Source: Singulisphaera sp. GP187
Lineage (GTDB): Bacteria; Planctomycetota; Planctomycetia; Isosphaerales; Isosphaeraceae
Assembly: GCF_900129635.1 (NCBI RefSeq)
Contig: NZ_FSRB01000002.1
Span: forward strand, 586,727-650,726
Reading direction: 5' to 3'
DNA length: 64,000 nucleotides
Under the pieces are notes generated by a model. It saw only the letters and a program-made list of their open reading frames with translations. It was not told where the DNA came from and ran no database searches. Positions within the stretch are counted from its first letter, which is position 1. Every line of letters starts with the position of its first letter. Positions 60,959-64,000 of this stretch are shown piece by piece. Both the position numbers and the translations under genes were made by a program.

Positions 60959-61972
60959 CTATCCGTTGGCTCGCTCCCCCGCGACGACGCTGAGGTCCCC
61001 CTGGGTGGGCACGATCCGGCTGAGTTGAAAGCCCGCTGCTTCATAGAGCTGCCGGAACTCGTCCGCGGTGCGCTCGGCGCCTCCTGGCAGGAGGAGCATG
61101 TTGAGGTCCAGGAGCTTGCCGAACGAGGGTTGGTTCCCTGTCGGTAGGACATGCTCGACGACCAGCAGTGTTGCCCGTTCCGGCATCGAACGGCGGATGT
61201 TCCCCAGAATTCGCGTGGACTTTTCGTCATCCCAGTCGTGGATGATGTGTCTCATGAAATAGGCGTCGGCTTCGACGGGGATGGAGTCGAAGAAGTTGCC
61301 GGCGATCAACTGGCAGCGATCGGCGACACCGGCCTGTTCCAGGTTTTGGCGGGCGCGGTCGATGACGTGAGGGAGGTCGAAAAGGATCCCGTTCATTTGG
61401 GGATAGCGTTGTAAGATGCCGATCAGGTTCCGGCCATTGCCGCCGCCGATATCCGCCAGGACGTTGATGCCGGAGAGGTCATAGGCGTCGAGAAAGGCTT
61501 GGGTTTCGCGTCCGTGGATCGAGGTCATGGCGGCGTCGAATAAGGCAGCCTGTTCGGGGCGTTCCCCCAGGTAGTCGAAGATCGGCTTGCCGTAGATGCG
61601 GTCGAATGCGGTTTCGCCCGTCCGGATGCTCCCCAACAAGTCGCCCCACGCCTGGTAATGCTCTTCGCCCATCATGACGGCCATCGCCCACTGCGAGCTC
61701 GGCTCATCGCTCCGGAGCGTCTCGGCCAGCGGAGTGAGCTGAAACCGACCCGCGCCGTCCTCGGAGAAGATGCCCACGCTCGCCAGGGCTCGGAGCAGGC
61801 GGTAAAGCGAGCGAGCGTGCGTGCCGGTGGTCTGGGCAAGCTCCTCAACGCCCTTGGGGCCGTCCTTGAGCCGGTCGGCGAGACCGAGCTTGGCGGCGAC
61901 GTATACGGCTTGCGAGATCCAGGATCCGGTGATCATCCGGGCCATCTGGTCCTGGGCGGTCGGTTCGGGCAT
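60959..61972 (-). CDS. SAM-dependent O-methyltransferase (acetylserotonin/hydroxyneurosporene type)
   Basis: 337 residues from the ATG at 61972. An N-terminal winged-helix dimerisation domain (MITGSWISQAVYVAAKLGLA, RSLYRLLRALASVGIFSEDG) precedes a class I methyltransferase domain with VLADIGGGNGRNLIGILQRY (SAM site), ILFDLPHVIDRARQNLEQAG and the catalytic-region His in FMRHIIHDWDDEKSTRILGN. Such PF00891 enzymes methylate small hydroxylated molecules. No biosynthetic cluster is nearby, so the substrate is unknown. Confidence 0.92.
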   Translation of the reverse strand: MPEPTAQDQMARMITGSWISQAVYVAAKLGLADRLKDGPKGVEELAQTTGTHARSLYRLLRALASVGIFSEDGAGRFQLTPLAETLRSDEPSSQWAMAVMMGEEHYQAWGDLLGSIRTGETAFDRIYGKPIFDYLGERPEQAALFDAAMTSIHGRETQAFLDAYDLSGINVLADIGGGNGRNLIGILQRYPQMNGILFDLPHVIDRARQNLEQAGVADRCQLIAGNFFDSIPVEADAYFMRHIIHDWDDEKSTRILGNIRRSMPERATLLVVEHVLPTGNQPSFGKLLDLNMLLLPGGAERTADEFRQLYEAAGFQLSRIVPTQGDLSVVAGERANG

Positions 61973-62115
61973 GATCGGCTCCTTCGTCGGTTCAGAACAG
62001 TCTTCCGTGCCCTGGGCTGGGCTCGAAGGAAGATAGCGGTTCCGTGGAGCCGATGACAAGCCGGGAATCGCCACTTGTTGGCGGCGGTCATCCTTGACTT
62101 CGCACGCCCGGAAAG

Positions 62116-62157
62116 TTTCGCTCGCCCTAACGGCGAGCAGGGAGCGTCAGCTCCCTG
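62116..62157. repeat. Palindromic repeat with second hairpin
   Basis: CGCTCGCC..GGCGAGC followed by CAGGGAGC gtca GCTCCCTG. The same two-part arrangement is at 10078-10120. It lies between dnaK and the methyltransferase gene. A further partial copy of the second hairpin (ACAGGGAGCTTACGC) is at about 62190. Confidence 0.75.
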
Positions 62158-62231
62158 TCTTTGTGAGAGAGAAGAGGCAAGCGCGATCAGACAGGGAGCT
62201 TACGCTTTTTGTTTATCATGAAAATTGACGA

Positions 62232-64000
62232 TCAAGTCTTTTGTTCAAAATCAACGTCGATGACTTCTTCTTCCCCCTTGCCCTGTTTTTGCCCCGCGCC
62301 TCCGTTCGACGATGTGGCGGCTCCTGCTCCCGCCTGGCCTCCAGGTGTGGCCGCTGATGCGGCGTAGAGGTGTTCGGACATGGCCTGGCTGGCCCGTTGC
62401 AGGTCCTCGAGCGCCTGGTTGATCGCGGCGGTGTCTTCCCCGGTCTTCACCTGGTTGACCTTGGCGATGGCGCCTCGGACCGCAGCCATATCGGATTCCG
62501 AAAGTTTGCCCTTATTCTCCTCGAGGAGTTTTTCCAGTTGGTAGACGCGCTGTTCGGCACTGTTGCGGGCCTCGGCGAGATCGCGACGGCGCTTGTCCTC
62601 GGCGGCGTGCGCGGCGGCGTCGTGCTGCATGCGCTCGATCTCGTCCTTGGTCAGGCCGCCGGACGATTCGACCTTGACCGACTGCTCCTTGCCGGTGCCC
62701 TTGTCCTTGGCGGAGACCTGGAGGATTCCGTTGGCATCGAGGTTGAACGCCACCTCGATTTGAGGCGTTCCCATGCGGGCGGGCGGGATCCCGTCCAGGT
62801 TGAACTCGCTGAGCAGCCGGTTATCGGCCGCCATCGGCCGCTCGCCTTGATAAACCTTGATCGTGACCGCGGTCTGGTTGTCGTCGGCGGTGGTGAACGT
62901 CTCTTTCTTCTCGGTCGGGATCGTGGTGTTCCGCTCCACGAGCTTGGTGAAGACGCCTCCCTTGGTCTCCAGGCCGAGCGAGAGTGGGGTGACGTCGAGC
63001 AGGAGCAGATCCTTGACCTCGCCGGTCAAGACCGCGCCTTGAATCGCCGCGCCGACGGCGACGACCTCGTCGGGGTTGACCCCCTTGTGGGGCTCCTTGC
63101 CAAACAGTTCCTTGACGATCTGCTGGACCCGTGGCATCCGAGTTGCGCCGCCGACGAGGACGACCTCGTGGATCTCCGCCGGGGTGAGCTTGGCGTCTTC
63201 GAGCGCCTTGCGGACCGGCGGCTTGACGCGCTCGAAGAGTGCGTCGGTCAACTTCTCGAACTGGGCGCGGGTGATCACCGTCGTGAGGTGCTTGGGGCCG
63301 TGCTGGTCGGCGGTGATGAACGGCAGGTTGATGTCGGCCTGGGCCTGGAACGAGAGGTCTTTTTTGGCCTTCTCGGCGGCTTCCTTCAAGCGTTGGAGGG
63401 CCATCTGGTCTTGGCGAAGATCGATCCCCTGCTCTTTCTTGAAGGTGCTGGCGATGTCGTTGATCAGGGCCTCATCCCAGTCGTCGCCCCCCAGGTGGGT
63501 GTCGCCGTGGGTGGAGAGGACTTCAAACACGCCGTCGCCAACGTCGAGGATCGAGATGTCGTAGGTGCCGCCGCCGAGGTCGAAGACGGCGATCTTCTCG
63601 TTCTTCTTCTTGTCGAGTCCATAGGCGAGGGCCGCGGCGGTCGGCTCGTTGATGATTCGGGCGACTTCCAGACCGGCGATCTGGCCGGCGTCCTTGGTGG
63701 CCTGGCGCTGGCTGTCGTTGAAGTAGGCGGGAACCGTGATCACGGCCTTGCGGACCTTGTGTCCGAGGTGGCTCTCGGCGGCCTCCTTCAGCTTGCGGAG
63801 GATGTAGGCCGAGATCTCGGGGGGCGTGTACTCCTTGCCGCTCACCTGGATTTTGACGAAGTCGTCGGGGCCGCCGACGATGGTGTACGGGACCATCTTT
63901 TCCTCGGTGGCGACTTCCTTGTGCCGCCGCCCCATGAACCGTTTGATGGAATAGACCGTCCCCTTGGGGTTGGTGACGGCCTGGCGTCTGGCCGGCTCGC
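62232..64000 (-). CDS. dnaK: Chaperone DnaK (Hsp70), N-terminus beyond the window
   Basis: 588 residues are in the window; the frame continues off the right edge ([20 protein letters not shown]), so about 50 N-terminal residues including the first phosphate loop are missing. Hsp70 motifs: [72 protein letters not shown], then the substrate domain [20 protein letters not shown] and a lid ending in a Gly/Ala-rich tail with [12 protein letters not shown]-driven folding of proteins with DnaJ-type partners, one of which (CbpA-like) is encoded at 13.4 kb. No CIRCE element can be seen because the 5' end is absent. Confidence 0.97.
   Translation of the reverse strand, partial: EPARRQAVTNPKGTVYSIKRFMGRRHKEVATEEKMVPYTIVGGPDDFVKIQVSGKEYTPPEISAYILRKLKEAAESHLGHKVRKAVITVPAYFNDSQRQATKDAGQIAGLEVARIINEPTAAALAYGLDKKKNEKIAVFDLGGGTYDISILDVGDGVFEVLSTHGDTHLGGDDWDEALINDIASTFKKEQGIDLRQDQMALQRLKEAAEKAKKDLSFQAQADINLPFITADQHGPKHLTTVITRAQFEKLTDALFERVKPPVRKALEDAKLTPAEIHEVVLVGGATRMPRVQQIVKELFGKEPHKGVNPDEVVAVGAAIQGAVLTGEVKDLLLLDVTPLSLGLETKGGVFTKLVERNTTIPTEKKETFTTADDNQTAVTIKVYQGERPMAADNRLLSEFNLDGIPPARMGTPQIEVAFNLDANGILQVSAKDKGTGKEQSVKVESSGGLTKDEIERMQHDAAAHAAEDKRRRDLAEARNSAEQRVYQLEKLLEENKGKLSESDMAAVRGAIAKVNQVKTGEDTAAINQALEDLQRASQAMSEHLYAASAATPGGQAGAGAATSSNGGAGQKQGKGEEEVIDVDFEQKT

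Overview
The window reads as chromosomal DNA of a high-GC planctomycete, most likely of the Isosphaeraceae/Singulisphaera type. This is inferred from several features together: a Ser/Thr protein kinase and a PP2C phosphatase, a prepilin-like 'DUF1559' surface protein ([19 protein letters not shown] start), Tat-exported oxidoreductase/isomerase-like proteins, exported alpha-solenoid proteins, many palindromic dispersed repeats, and small operons with ATGA start/stop overlaps. No rRNA, tRNA or CRISPR array was seen. Genes cut by the window edges are a kinase (left) and dnaK (right).

Layout. 1-11.3 kb: kinase, GH10-like protein, 2-hydroxyacid dehydrogenase, a receiver-GGDEF protein, an SDR/SIS pair, RidA, the agmatine-to-putrescine operon (aguB-aguA) and a TPR protein. 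11.3-15.8 kb: an Mrp-type P-loop ATPase without the usual CxxC, then an operon cbpA-type DnaJ / MerR-like regulator / small membrane protein / rnpA / yidD. 15.6-28.0 kb: an accessory island. It is bracketed by two diverged direct copies of a ~285-bp piece of the yidD-PLP-lyase junction, so the left end carries a broken lyase tail and the right end a broken yidD. The island holds an RHH-like gene plus a frameshifted membrane gene, an IS66 element with a perfect 8-bp target duplication, an IS4-type element inserted in a large palindrome, an exported solenoid protein, an IS110 transposase, and a two-gene unit in which a TIR-like (Cap12/PF10137-type) domain is fused to a receiver domain and translationally coupled to an unknown protein. 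That unit is my best candidate for an undescribed, possibly defence-related system.

28-37 kb: PLP lyase, PP2C, a double-domain M16 peptidase, membrane and redoxin proteins, and the DUF1559 protein. 37-42 kb: three exported cysteine-rich proteins (one metallothionein-like with 26 Cys), a decayed GxxExxY gene inside an inverted repeat, and a complete IS21 element (36-bp ends, 6-bp target duplication). 42-54.5 kb: a MarR regulator with a clear operator facing a membrane protein, Tat-exported proteins, a frameshifted FKBP isomerase, RidA, cytochrome c, an SGNH hydrolase, a TlpA-like membrane redoxin and a fatty-acid-hydroxylase pair. 54.5-64 kb: a GntR/LacI regulator facing a PfkB kinase, an ArsR regulator facing an Old Yellow Enzyme, an aldo/keto reductase with a strong terminator, a GH43 glycosidase, an O-methyltransferase and dnaK.

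All functions come from motif recognition by eye; no database search was run.
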